This document shows, piece by piece, positions 50,164 to 61,188 of a stretch of DNA of 64,000 nt. This DNA comes from Rhabdophis nuchalis. Its lineage: Eukaryota > Chordata > Lepidosauria > Squamata > Natricidae. The DNA lies in contig CM077643.1 of assembly GCA_039707465.1 (NCBI GenBank), forward strand, positions 61,816,605 to 61,880,604. The letters are read 5' to 3'. Below the pieces are notes generated by a model. The model ran no database searches, was not told where the DNA came from, and saw nothing but the letters and a program-made list of their open reading frames with translations. A program made the position numbers and the translations under genes. The number at the start of each line of letters is the position of its first letter. Position 1 is the first letter of the stretch.

Positions 50164-51244
50164 AGTGAATGTTTGGTAAAGGGTCTGGCTGATTTGAAGC
50201 TAATGGACAGCACATGTCTCTAAAAAATGTTGGAATGCAATCAGAAGTCATGATGCATATCAGCATGAATGACACAAAATTATAAGCATTCCTGAGTGGT
50301 CTTGAGGGGCAAATGTAAGTTAAGAGATAGGACCTCCGAGTTCTATAAAATGTTACCTGCTTCACTTCAAGACAAGATGATATATTTTGGGGCTGTGAAC
50401 AAAATGATGTTTTAGGGATTATAGGTTTAGATTTATCAGGCATTAAACGACCATTCTGAGAACAAGGAAGCTTACATTAAAGGAATGTTTTCCAGACTTT
50501 GGGCACTTTAATTTCAAATGTGAAACAGTGTAGGAGGATTTTTTGGGGAAAGCAAATAGATGCTTAGAAGCATCTGGCTTAGGAAAACTAATTGCCCCAA
50601 TGGGAGCAGATGTAAACATACGAACACGGATAGGAAGCCAAAGCGGATAAATGGCCATATAAGAAAATATTACACATCGAAGACAATAGGAGACGGAGAA
50701 CTCTTTGAGGGAGATGGTTCAGAAATGTGAACTATAAATAAACGTGCGCATGTGTTTTTATATTTCAAACATGATTTTAAAGTAGAACCTGAGGTTATAA
50801 GAAATCTACTAGAATGCATATAACCTATTGGATAAGGTTTTCTATAGAAATCAGTTCTACAGAATAGACAATATAGAGGACATCGCAATAAACAAGCTAG
50901 AAATATCAGTCAGACAAACCGACCATACATTTTGGGACTGCAAGCAATAACAGTAAAAAAAAATATCAGAACAATCTTAAAAAGAAGAATAAAATCAGAA
51001 AGATACAAAAAGAGGAAGACATTTAGTAATGCTTAACTGTATAAAATACATATTCTTATAACAAAAGAAGCAATATTTATACTCGCAAGTTAGTCTCAAA
51101 ATTCCAGATGTGTCTACCATCCCCAAAAGATTGGAAATCACTAAAGCATGCAGATACCCATGTAAGTTGATGTTGTTTCTGCCATGAATAACCTTGCCAG
51201 AAATCCAGATTTCCTTTCATTTTATTTCTACTTGCTTCACTACA
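50164..51244. other. Intron DNA, nothing recognised
   Basis: AT-rich with short uninformative open frames on the minus strand. 52555-53877 is also plain. Confidence 0.45.
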
Positions 51245-52357
51245 TCTATATAAATAGAAATGTAACTATGAGTTTGTTCAAAACCGCTAATCTCAGAAAC
51301 TACTGCACCGATTGCCATCAAATTTTCACCCAAAGTTCCTTACAAGTGCAGCACCAATGATATGTATAGATTGTGTGGATGGCACACCTGTTCCAGGTGC
51401 ACGCTACACAAATGTAAAGGTGTGACACTTCTGCATTTTTTACCTCCCTTTAGCTCCTCCCACCTGGCTGCTTCTTATGCTGCATCACGCACAGGTGCAG
51501 CAGCGCATGCTGATGCCCTTCCCCCAATGTCACATTTCCAATGGTCGCTTCTTCAATGAACTACCCTTCCCACAAGGCCCTGCGGCCCTGGCGTCGTGAA
51601 GCATATACGCGCGCGTGGATGCATGCATGCACGCTCAGCCCCCTGTCCAAAGATTACCGGGATAAGGGGGCAGAGTTTCGGGGCAGGGCTCCCCCCCCAA
51701 TCGGAGCCTCCAGGTGGAGAGGCGGTCTACCTGAACTGGGGGGGGGGGAGGAGGAGGAAGACATCCAGGATTCGGGGGTGGGACTTCCGTTCTCAGTCCC
51801 CCATCACTCCCCACGCTTGCCGGTGTCGACAGAGCCTGACCTGCTGCTGGCGGAAGCTGGAAGCCAGGAGAATCACGGCCGAAGGTTTTTCCGCCCCGAC
51901 CACCCCTTCCTTTCTTTTGGGCAGGGGGGGGGGAGGGCGATTGGGGAGGTGAGGGAGGACCTGATGGTTGCTTGGAGGGAGGGAGGGAGGGGGGCCTGGA
52001 GAAGGTTTACTGGGAGGGGTCTGGGGAGGGGAGGGGAAGGTAGGTAGGTAGAGGGATAGAGAGAGGGAGAAATACAGTAGGTAGGTAGAGGGATAGAGAG
52101 AGAGAGAGAGGGAGAAATATGATAGGTGGGTAGAGGGATAGAGAGAGGGAGAAATACAGTAGGTAGGTAGGTAGAGGGATAGAGATAGAGAGAGGGAGAA
52201 ATACGATAGGTAGTAGATAGGTAGGTAGAGGTATAGAGGGAGAGGGAGAAATACAGTAGGTAGGTAGGTTGGGGGTTATAGGTTGGTTGTGTGTACACAG
52301 GTTGGTTGGCCATTTAACCAGACTGGACCACAGCAACACGTGGCCAGGTACAGCTAG
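51245..52357 (+). mobile_element. Non-autonomous Helitron, 1.1 kb
   Basis: Starts TCTATATAAATAGAAATG and ends ..CAGCAACACGTGGCC.. CTAG at 52357, again between A and T. The first 165 bp and last 50 bp match the copy at 36410. The interior differs: a GC-rich unique block (51420-52030), with long but unconvincing open frames, and a longer GGTAGGTAG / GGGATAGAGAG satellite (52036-52270). Confidence 0.87.
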
Positions 52358-52413
52358 TTCTTTGAATATGGTTATTGTATGTTCTTATATAAGAGGTCAC
52401 TGACTATTTAGAT

Positions 52414-52546
52414 CAGTGTTTCTCAACCTTGGTCACCTGAAGATGCGTGGATGTCAACTCCCAGAATCCCCCAGCCAGAGCTGGCTGGGGAATTCTGGGA
52501 GTTGACGTCCACGCATCTTCAGGTGGGACAAGGTTGAGAAGCACTG
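52414..52546. mobile_element. Palindromic hAT MITE, related subfamily
   Basis: Ends CAGTGTTTCTCAACCTTG and CAAGGTTGAGAAGCACTG. The arms are reverse complements through CAACTCCCAGAATCCCCCAG / CTGGGGAATTCTGGGAGTTG. Flanks ATTTAGAT and GTTTAGAC share 6 of 8. Confidence 0.87.
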
Positions 52547-53877
52547 GTTTAGACAAACAACATCAGTTTTACTAATTAAAAATAAACTGTCTAAATAATT
52601 AATTTTTATTAAAGCACAATTTTACTATCTACTATCACCAAAGTGCTTTGCATTTTAGTAGCACCTACAATTCCCTCTTTTAGGGCCACTGATAATTAAT
52701 CGAGATAAAAATTGACAGGTATTTAGACAGATCTTTTCATATCAAAGGTTATGATCTGATTTCTTATTCCTGAAGGTATTTCATGCCATGAAGCATTTCA
52801 TCCAAAGACCAAACTGTACTAACACATTTTATCATCAATGAATTTCTTGATGCATTCATCCTAATTTTCCACATCATTGCATTTCACTTCAACCTAAGTA
52901 AGAGTTTTTACAGGGCTCTGAATCTTGCCAATGTAGCAATGATAAGTTAGAAAAGTATTCAACATTTCATCTGAATAGCTCTTATAGATTTAATTGGAGG
53001 ATGCACATCGAAAAAGAATTGCAAGAGATAAATTACTAATAAATAAGCAATCTAGAATCTAAAAGTCAGGCCTCATTAGATGCAGCTGGCATGTTTGTTT
53101 CCCAAGAGATAATATTCTCTTCAATGACATCTACATAACTCTTCAGTTCCTTTATGAAAATCACTCTGAATTATTTTTGTTTCATCCAGTAGAGATATAA
53201 TTTTCATTATATAAGAAAATCTTTATTAGAAATAAAGAGCTTCATCTAATTGGGCATATATTTTCATTGCAGCATGCCTTATTGGGACTATGGGTTGGAT
53301 AAAGGCTTAGACATATTGAAAAGTAGCTCCACTGAAAAATTATACATAACTTATTCCGCTATCTTAAATTATATCTACACCAATTAACCAATTTTTGGTA
53401 TTGTTAGCCATGGAACCGCTTCTGAAAGTTCCTGATTAAAATACATAAACTACATTTGCACTGCATGATTAGTCTTGGTTACCTGGCTGATTAAGTAATC
53501 CACTTTTCTGGGTTCAATATTCACACACTGAATCATACGCAGGCTGCGTTTCTGCAATACGAGGCTAAAATATGATTAATGGATTTGCATTGTAAAGACA
53601 TAAAGTGATGTAGTAGCTTTTGAATTGGATTACCAATAAATCCTCTGCCTGAGAGTAATGCTGTTTCTGGTTATATTATTTGTTTGATTACTTTAATATA
53701 TACACTAGAGAGAAGGAAAAAAGGAGAGGGAATGCACATGCAAACAGACAAAAGGGAGGGGGGAAGGAAATAACAAAAAGTTATATTACACACAAGAAAT
53801 CATTTAGCCTAGTTTTTGAATATTAGACCTCGGCTGTACAGAATAATGTTCAATGTTCTACTGAGGAAGGGGAAATG

Positions 53878-54119
53878 TTACCCTGTTTCCCCAAAAATAA
53901 GACCTCCCCAGGTAATAAGCTCAATTGGGGTTTTGAGCACATGCGCTAAAATAAGCCCTCCCCAAAAATATTGCAACAAGGCAGTAGCCATGAGGTGACC
54001 ATGCTCACTGCCTCCTGTACCTCAAAAATAATAAGCCCTCCCCGAAAATAAGGCCAAGTGCTTATTTCTGGGGTAAAATGAAAATAAGACCCTGGCTTAA
54101 TTTCGGGGAAACACGGTAA
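53878..54119. mobile_element. Short TIR element, GTTTCCCCNAAAATAAG family
   Basis: Ends TTACCCTGTTTCCCCAAAAA and (reverse) TTACCGTGTTTCCCCGAAAT; interior repeats AAAATAAGCCCTCCCC. Superfamily not assigned. Confidence 0.8.
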
Positions 54120-54449
54120 ATTGCTTTCATAAGAAAGATGCCCTTTATTCAAGAGGTAGTCATCCAGTTGAATATTAGCTAAAAAGAATTGAACCAGACA
54201 GCAAAAGAATTGGTGAGGTCACTTCACTGGATTCTTTAAGTGGAAGATGGACAACTGCCTATTAAGAATGCTTTAATCTGGATTTTCATAAGAAACTATA
54301 TAAGAAATTATAAGAAACTCAATAATGGTCTCAACTTAAGATTTGCTGGTAATAAGAATTATATATTGCTATGATCAACAGAATTTATAATTCAATCCAA
54401 TCTTGGTAGACTTAGAATGGTGAAGAAATAATGATGAAGAACAAAGAAA

Positions 54450-54519
54450 ATTTTGGGAGTCAGTTTAGGATTTCTTAGAATTATGTAATTCTAAGAAATC
54501 CTAAACTGACTCCCAAAAT
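54450..54519. repeat. Perfect 34-bp inverted repeat with 2-bp spacer
   Basis: 54450-54483 is the exact reverse complement of 54486-54519, separated by TG. Similarity does not extend into the flanks. It has no hAT or mariner-type end. Confidence 0.95.
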
Positions 54520-54654
54520 CATCTTGGAATAAATGACTAATTTAACTAGACTAATTTAATTTACTTGCAAGATTCAAAGAGGATTTTATGTGCAAACTGC
54601 TACAAGGGAATAAGTTTTAAAGAGTTTACTTATTAAATTTACAATATATTGCAC

Positions 54655-54715
54655 TTTTTATTTATTAGATTTTTATCCCATTGTTATTACTTTATAAGTA
54701 CCTCAAGGTGGAAAA
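54655..54715 (-). mobile_element. L2-like tail, old
   Basis: TTTATTAGATTTTTATCCCA and AGTACCTCAAGGTGG resemble degraded L2-type 3' ends. Confidence 0.45.
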
Positions 54716-54857
54716 CATAAATAATGCTCCTTCTGCTTCCTATTTTTCCAACAACCATCCTTTTAGGTGAGTTGAGCTAAGAGAGAAAGTTGAGCTAAGA
54801 GAGAGTTGGCTTTCATGTCAAAAATGAGACTAGAACTCAGTCTCCTGATTTCTAGCT

Positions 54858-55018
54858 TGTTTATTTATTTATTTATTTATTTTATTTTAATTCGATTTAT
54901 ATCCTGCCCTTCTTCACGAGGGACCCAGGGCGGCACACAGGAATTTAAAACATATAAAACAAAATATACAAAATTTAAAAGCATATTAAATTAAACAATT
55001 CTATGCTAAAACCAAATT
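54858..55018 (-). mobile_element. L2-like LINE 3' end
   Basis: TTTA repeat, then TTCGATTTATATCCTGCCC and GACCCAGGGCGGCACACAGG, the shared tail in reverse complement. Confidence 0.78.
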
Positions 55019-55071
55019 AGTGCCTTAGTGCCTTAAACACTTAGTGCCTTAAACACTAGCCCATACTGGTA

Positions 55072-55403
55072 CAGTGATCCCTCGCCACTTCGCGCTTCAT
55101 GTTTCGCGGCTTCAGTGCTTCGCGGGTTTTTCAAAAATACTGTACAGTACAGTATTCATCAAAAAAATGCAAAAAAAAATCGACCAATGAGAGTACGAGT
55201 GGATTTATCGGCTCTCATAAAGGCGCGTGATTGGTTTCCGGTGCGACATTATTAATTACAGTAAGCCCTTATAATGCCGCCTAAGCGCTGTGCCCCTGCG
55301 AAAGCATACACGAAAATTCCTAGGGGCGAATCCTACTTCGCGGTTTTTCAGCTTTCGCGGAAGGTTCTGGTCCCCATTAACCGCGAAAAACGAGGGATCA
55401 CTG
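55072..55403. mobile_element. Tigger-like MITE with TA duplication
   Basis: CAGTGATCCCTCG at both ends (reverse at the right), flanked by TA, with TTCGCGG words inside. An internal frame starting MPPKRCAPAKA at 55274 looks like the start of a pogo/Tigger transposase; it is cut short. Confidence 0.88.
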
Positions 55404-55405
55404 TA

Positions 55406-57657
55406 TACTCTTTTCCTCCATTTTTCTCCATAACAATCCTGGGAAGTAGGTTGGGCAGAGAAAAAGTGACTGGACCAAAATCCCTCATTGAGCTTCTGTG
55501 GATTAAGATTTGTTTTACCACAATCCCACGCTAACATTTTAATTAATGCATCACATTGGCTCTCAGTTTATAATGTTTATGTTGCTAAAATACTTTACCA
55601 GAAATAAAACAGATTTATTAGCTGACTTGATAAAATTGCAAGGTTTGCAGGAGAACAAAGAAAATCTGCAGGGAAAACAATTAACAGCATATGTTATGAC
55701 AACTTGCCTTTTACAGTTATAAATTGTGATGGTCATAAATCTGATCATCCATGTGACCAACCTGATTTTATGACCATTTTTGCAGTGATTATAAAACCAA
55801 TGGTTAGAAAACAAACGAGACAATCATTAGCTGAATCAATAGTTTGCTATGGGCTCGTTTAGCAATTTCAGCAAAATTGCCATAAAACATGGTCATGTGA
55901 CCATCAAATATAGCTGTAAATGGAGGTCGGCTGCTGAGTGCCTGATGTGTGGTCATATGACTCCGGGGGATGGGGGCACCCATTGGAAATTTGAATCTGG
56001 GTTCTAAGTAAGAAGAGAGGTCCATTATAACTTTTAATAGTCACTAATAAAAACAAAGATTGCTCAACAACTACGGAATTCTGACTGGCTGTTACAGAGG
56101 GAGTGAAATGGAATTTTAAAAAGAAGATAGATGAATGGAAATAGCTTACTGTATAATATTTTACTGCAACACAGTTAAATACCTTAACGGAAACAACATA
56201 ACACCTGTGAACAAGCTATGCCAACTTGTTAACTCTTACTTCGTCAATTCACATCATATAATTGTTGTCTGAAAGTAGAACTGTTCAAGTTTGTATCAAA
56301 TTTTGAAATCCACCTTTTTCCAAAATAAAACAAAAACACCCTTTTCACACAAAAATGACATTTAATAACCATTAAAAAATAAAGGGAGAAGCCATATCAG
56401 ATTCATGTTACATTTCAAGACTTTGTCACATACTGGTAGTTTTTAGAAAATATAAAGAATTTATGCTTATTTATTACTATTTAAAGTGATCTAGCTATAA
56501 AAGTTTTTAAAAATGGAAATGTCAATATTTGAATATACGATAGAAAAGAAAATGAAATATTTAAATGTGAACATTCATGGTGAAGAATTTATCTCAGGAC
56601 AAAATTCATACTGTGTTCTAGATACAATCCTTTTCTGCTCTCATCATTAGTAAAATATATGCATATAAACTAAAAACTGCCTGCTCAATTGGATGCCATT
56701 TTCATAACTTTTAATAAAACAAGTTAATGCATTTTTCAAGCATGATGGCTAATCACAAGAAAAGTATAACATCTATTTGTAAGGCAATCTAATTTGAATT
56801 AACACAAAATCATCCTGTAGAAATTTGAAGCTTTGCAAACTAAAAATAATCCAACCAGCAGTATTTTCAGCCCTATTGCTTCTATCCTATTTTTAAAAAC
56901 AAAGAAACCTTGCTTGAAATGTCCAATTACACAACTTCTGTTTGCTGCAACGCCCAATTAAGCTTTCAAACACATTTTTGAAATAAATTCTAAATGCTCA
57001 TTTTGCCTGGAAACTGAGTAGGGAGGAACAGAACAAAAGAAAAATTGATTAGATCTTTGTTTTTGTTGCTGTTAAATGGATTTTCCCCTCTCCTTCAACT
57101 AAAGAGGATGCTGGGAAATATACAGAAGGCCTTTTCAAGAGGGCACCTACACTCTAGTGATCATTTATTTGGACTTTTGAAGAATTAATTATGCCTCAAA
57201 CTTTCTTTGGTAAGAAACAAATGTGTCTGTTCCCAATCTGATGCCCTGAAGATAGGATGGAACTATTACTGCCTTCACCTTATTATCTTAATCTTCAGCC
57301 ATTCTAGCTGGGAAAATAAATGGAGCTGTAGTGCAACCGATCTGGAGGGTAGGAAGGAAATGCTAGATGGTGATCATAGGAGAGCAAGCACAGCATGCCT
57401 GAAATGTACTACATTGGGAAGACTAGAAAGGAAATTATTCTTCAGTCAGTAGGCATTGAGGTCAACCAGCAGACCATCTGGTGAAATATATAATTAATTA
57501 ACATATGGTTATTTTCCTCTTTCCCCTAAGAAAATTAAGCTTTAATCCTTTACTTATGCTTTACTCTTTTGTGTAAGACAGGGAAGTAAGATAGTAGTTT
57601 TACTTCTCAAAAATGGTCAGTGCTCTGAATTCAGAGTACACCTGCCAGGCTTTTACT
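55406..57657. other. Intron DNA, one faint MITE
   Basis: 55725-56040 has GTCATGTGACCATCAAAT-like words of the mariner-like MITE family, strongly degraded. The rest, and 57946-58279, shows nothing. Confidence 0.4.
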
Positions 57658-57733
57658 ACTTCCTGTGCACCGCCCTGAGTCCCATCAGGGAGATAGGGCG
57701 GTATACAAATGTAATAAATAAATAAATAAAAAT
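57658..57733 (+). mobile_element. L2-like LINE 3' end
   Basis: CCTGTGCACCGCCCTGAGTC and GGGCGGTATACAAA followed by an (AATA)n tail. Confidence 0.78.
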
Positions 57734-57832
57734 TTCACATTGACTACATGTTGATATACATTTACATATTTCTAGTGACAGAGACATTTAGAAAGTTTAG
57801 GATATTTCCCCCCTCCCTAAAGGTGGATTGAT

Positions 57833-57945
57833 TGTGTTGTCGATTAAATTGTTGTCAACTCTTAGTGACCATGTAGATTTTTCTTCCAGATGATCTCTCC
57901 TGCCAAAGGTTACTCAAGACACTCTATCCAAGTTATCCATGCATG
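57833..57945. repeat. Old interspersed repeat, same type as 46240
   Basis: GTTGTCAACTCTTAGTGACC and TTTTTCTTCCAGATGATCTC fit the same degraded family. Weak assignment. Confidence 0.3.
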
Positions 57946-58279
57946 CTACCAAAGATAATCAAAGTATTCTATATTTATCAGACTTTCAGCGGCAACAAAC
58001 AATTGTATTGTAGTAGCCTCATTTATTTGCACAGCTAAGCGGACACCCATTTATACCCTTCTTCAGGCGAATTATTTTAAAAGGGACATTTTTATTCAAA
58101 ACCCGCCAAAGTCTTTTTGCTCCCCCCACCATCTCCTCCCACATTCAGTGATTTAAGTTAATTAATTCAGTGAAATAACTTAATTAACAGGGTTTTTTTT
58201 CAATTACGGGACCCCGTTTTCCCCAGAAAAGGACACACAATCCCCGTGTCTGAAATATGCAGAAGCCATCACTGCCATC

Positions 58280-59060
58280 GGAAACATCCAGCCTTGTGCA
58301 ATTGCTTTCTTTCTTTCCCACCCCAAGGCATCCTTGCCTGGAAAGCTCGGGCAGCTCCTCTCCTCTTTCGCTACCCTGCCAAACATCCACGAAGGGCGGG
58401 AGGAAGAGCGAGCCCGCAGCAGACCCGGGTCTGAGCCCAAGGAAGCGCCCTTCGGCCGACCGACAGAGGCCACCAATCGCGCCGCGGCGGTCCAATTACC
58501 TGCGCGGCCATGAAGGAGAGGTCCATGGTGCTGTGGGAGTCGGAGCTGCTGCTGTTGCTGCTGCTGGTGGTCGTCGAGATGAGGGTGAAGCTGGTAGCGA
58601 GGCCGCTATCGCCGCCGCCGCCGCCCGGCCCGGACGCCTCTCTGGGTTGCTGGGGAGCGGCCTCCCGCAGGACCAATTTGGGGCGCGTTACCAATTCCAG
58701 CTCACTGGGATGGCGGCGGCAATGCCGTCGCGGCTGCCCGGCTGCAATCAGCTTTCTGGGAACATGGTCGGCCGGCAAGCTGGCCAGGCGACGGCACCAG
58801 CGCCCGCAGGACCGACGCCAAGGCTCCAGTCTCGGCGAGGGGGAAAAGCCGCGCGTGGAGCCCTGCCTGCCTGCCTGCCTGCCCGCGCGCCCCGAGTTGG
58901 TCACGCCCCTCCCCGCGGAGGCTCAGAGTGCGGAAGAGGCGAGAGAAGCCGGCGAGCAGTCGCTCCTTCCAGGGAGGCTGCGAGGAAGAGAAGGGAGGGG
59001 AGGGAGGGAGGCTTTCTGCCCACCACCTACCGACTGATGTAGTCGTGAGTCTCCCCCGCC
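58280..59060 (-). promoter_or_regulatory. CpG island with promoter and 5'UTR of C14orf132
   Basis: This is the only long stretch outside transposons that is GC-rich and dense in CpG, in an otherwise AT-rich window. It covers coding exon 1 and about 500 bp upstream on the minus strand. It has runs of GCC/GCG triplets, CAG/CTG triplets, and tandem CTGC units (58863-58880). No TATA box is evident. Long open frames on both strands here are an expected by-product of GC richness. The transcription start cannot be fixed from sequence alone; it probably lies between about 58600 and 59050. Confidence 0.8.
58500..58526 (-). CDS. C14orf132: C14orf132 orthologue, coding exon 1 (residues 1-9)
   Basis: This is the first coding exon of a small membrane protein known in human as C14orf132, a family of about 83 residues with no established biochemical function. 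Read on the minus strand it starts at the ATG at 58526 in a strong context (CACC before, G after) and encodes MDLSFMAAQ. It ends at 58500 with CAG followed by GTAATT, a clear splice donor at 58499-58498, in phase 0. This ATG is the only ATG in its frame downstream of the in-frame stop at 58923-58925, which supports it as the start. The nine residues match what I recall of the vertebrate family, and they join in frame to exon 2 at 24983. Just upstream in the 5'UTR is a CAG/CTG-rich stretch (58545-58575). I am confident of identity; function is unknown. Confidence 0.93.
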
Positions 59061-60009
59061 CCCGGAAACAGGCTTCCTTTCTGGCAACAGACGGCTCCTC
59101 TGGGACGCCCGAGTCGAATTATCTATGGTCGTCGGATGCAAGAGCGTGTTTGTTTCGATCGAATAAGCAGTTTAGTCAACTGAAAGGCAGGCATGTTACC
59201 TTCCACAGGTGTCAGCCGCTGCTACTTGTTCGAGCGGGTAGCAGCTTTACGGGGAATAAAGTTCACACTTAGGGAACTGCTGCTCAGCCTGGTATGGGAA
59301 GAAGAGTACGTTTTCTTCTGGTTGAGCAAACCTGACAGATTTAATCCAAATGAAGAGGTCAAGGCTTTGATATACTGAACTGGAACGAATGATTTAGGAA
59401 ACTTAGGTATCCAATTGCGGAGTGAGGGACCCAGTTCTACCCTAGAAAGAAATAGCGGTGGTGGTCATTAACCTTCATAAGGCAATTGATATTCAAATGT
59501 CCAAAACCAAATTGACAATATCCGGATAATTAGGAAAGAATACCAACAAAGAATTTTGGCAAAAATACAATACACATTCAATGAAAAATATGCTATGGGA
59601 TGTGCTTAGGCTACAAAAGGGACCAAAGGAGAAAATATATGAACGTTAGCAATCTAGTTAATATAAACATTGAAATAGCAATAGAAAATACAAATATATT
59701 GTAGATAAAACAATAAAATTGCCCCAAATAATCTTACAGATCCCTGTCAAATCTGAAAAATATAGCATAATAATGGACGGCATGTACACACCAAAGCATA
59801 AAGTTAAAAAATAGTCAATGCTCCAATTCTTACCCTGACCTGTTTCTGATTATCTATACTCAATTAGGCTCAATTGTTCCTAATTATTCTTTGCCTGATT
59901 TTGCATCTGCCATGCAAAATCTGTCTACTTCGTGTCTACTTCAGGGTTGATGTTCGATAGCAGAAGTTGTTTACAGTGTTGATTGTTGTATCCTGTTTTG
60001 CTTCCAGCC
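59061..60009. other. Upstream flank of C14orf132, nothing recognised
   Basis: Falls from GC-rich to AT-rich within 200 bp. No second gene start was recognised on the plus strand. Confidence 0.45.
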
Positions 60010-60352
60010 AGAAGTCCTGAATGAAGAGTGTTTCCAAAGCACCAGAAGGCAAGACAAGAAACAAAGGATGGAATGTAATCAAGGAGAGAACCAACCTAGA
60101 ACTAAGGGGAAATTTCCTGACAGTGAAAACAATTAACCAGTACGAGGGGTCTGTAAATATTTTCACGGCCCTCTTTTTGACTCTTGCAGTGTACAGGTCC
60201 ACAATGGAAGGCAGGTTGGCAGTAATTGTTTTCTCTGCAGTTCTGATTATCCTCTGAAGTCTGTGTCTTTCTTGTTGGGTTGCAGAACCAAACCAGGCAG
60301 TTGTAGAGGTGAAGATGACAGACTCAAAGTGCCTTCCAACTCTGTTATGCTG
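60010..60352 (+). mobile_element. CR1-like LINE 3' fragment, rearranged
   Basis: 60055-60135 matches the complement of the CR1 at 19062 (GGAGAGAACCAACCTAGAAC, CAATTAACCAG). The end at 60330-60352 has CCTTCCAACTCTGTTATG. Between them is a different block (60140-60320), so the copy is chimeric or has an insertion. Confidence 0.65.
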
Positions 60353-60532
60353 TTATATATTAGCCTGCTTTCATTTTTGTAACATAGCTCTTGAAGTTTA
60401 ATGTTCCCTCTCTTCTAGATCATCTATAAGCAGCTTCTGAGTGTTTGGTGACTCCTTTCTCATTTTATGATTAGCTTCATCAGTGCTGAGAGCATCAACG
60501 GGTATGTAGAGATTGATTAGGAAGAGCTAGGT

Positions 60533-61180
60533 CAGTGATGGCTAATCTTTTTGCCATCATATGGCAAAAGCAGGGGGAGCGTGGAGAGGGGGGTCGTGCA
60601 TGTGCCTGCCCACACCCATAATTCTATACACGTATACGTGTGACCCACCTGCACTCTCCCTGTTTTTGATGGCATGGTAGACCCGGTTTTTTTGCAAAAA
60701 TGGCCTCCCTCCCCAGAAGCTCTCCGGAGGCCGGAAATGGCCCATTTCTGACTTCCAGTTGGACCGGAAGGCCCGTTATTCACTTTCCCGGGGCTCCAGA
60801 GGGTTTCTAGGAGCCTGGGGAGGGTGAAAATGGCCTTCTGGGCCCACCCAGAAGTCCTCCTGAGGCTGGAAACGGCTCATTTGTCAAATTCAGGGTTGCC
60901 CATTTGACCATTTTTCTCCCTCTGGAGACTTCAGGAGGTTTCCCTGAAACCTCCAGAGAGTGAAACTGGCCCAATGTGCAAACTGGAAGTTCAGGAACAG
61001 ACTTCTGGTTTGCATGTTGGGCAGTGTTTTTGCTCCGGAGACTTCAGGAGGGTTTTCTGAAGCCTCTGGAGATGAAAAACAGCCGAAAATTAGCTGACTA
61101 GCACACATATGCCTTTTGTGCCCTCAGAAATGGCTCCATGTGCCACCTGTGGCACACGTACCATAGGTTCGGCATCACGG
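60533..61180. mobile_element. hAT MITE, same family as 10572, longer copy
   Basis: Ends CAGTGATGGCTAATC and (reverse) CCGTGATGCCGAACC; body in the opposite orientation to the copy at 10572. Flanking 8-mers AGCTAGGT and GTCTATGT match at 5 of 8 positions. It is 648 bp long and contains repeated TTCAGGAGG / CCTCTGGAG blocks. Confidence 0.82.
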
Positions 61181-61188
61181 GTCTATGT

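Noticed and set aside
51541..52047. 168-codon frame within the Helitron at 51245
   Set aside because: Low-complexity, runs into the microsatellite, and has no Rep, helicase or other recognisable domain.
51873..52339. Tyr/Pro/Leu/Ser repeat proteins on the minus strand (also 36552-37046)
   Set aside because: Translations of the GGTAGG / GATAGAGAG microsatellite.
58257..59042. Long plus-strand open frames (261 and 175 codons) in the CpG island
   Set aside because: They overlap the promoter and first exon of C14orf132, have low-complexity Arg/Ala/Gly-rich content and no family motif. GC-rich islands often have few stop codons.
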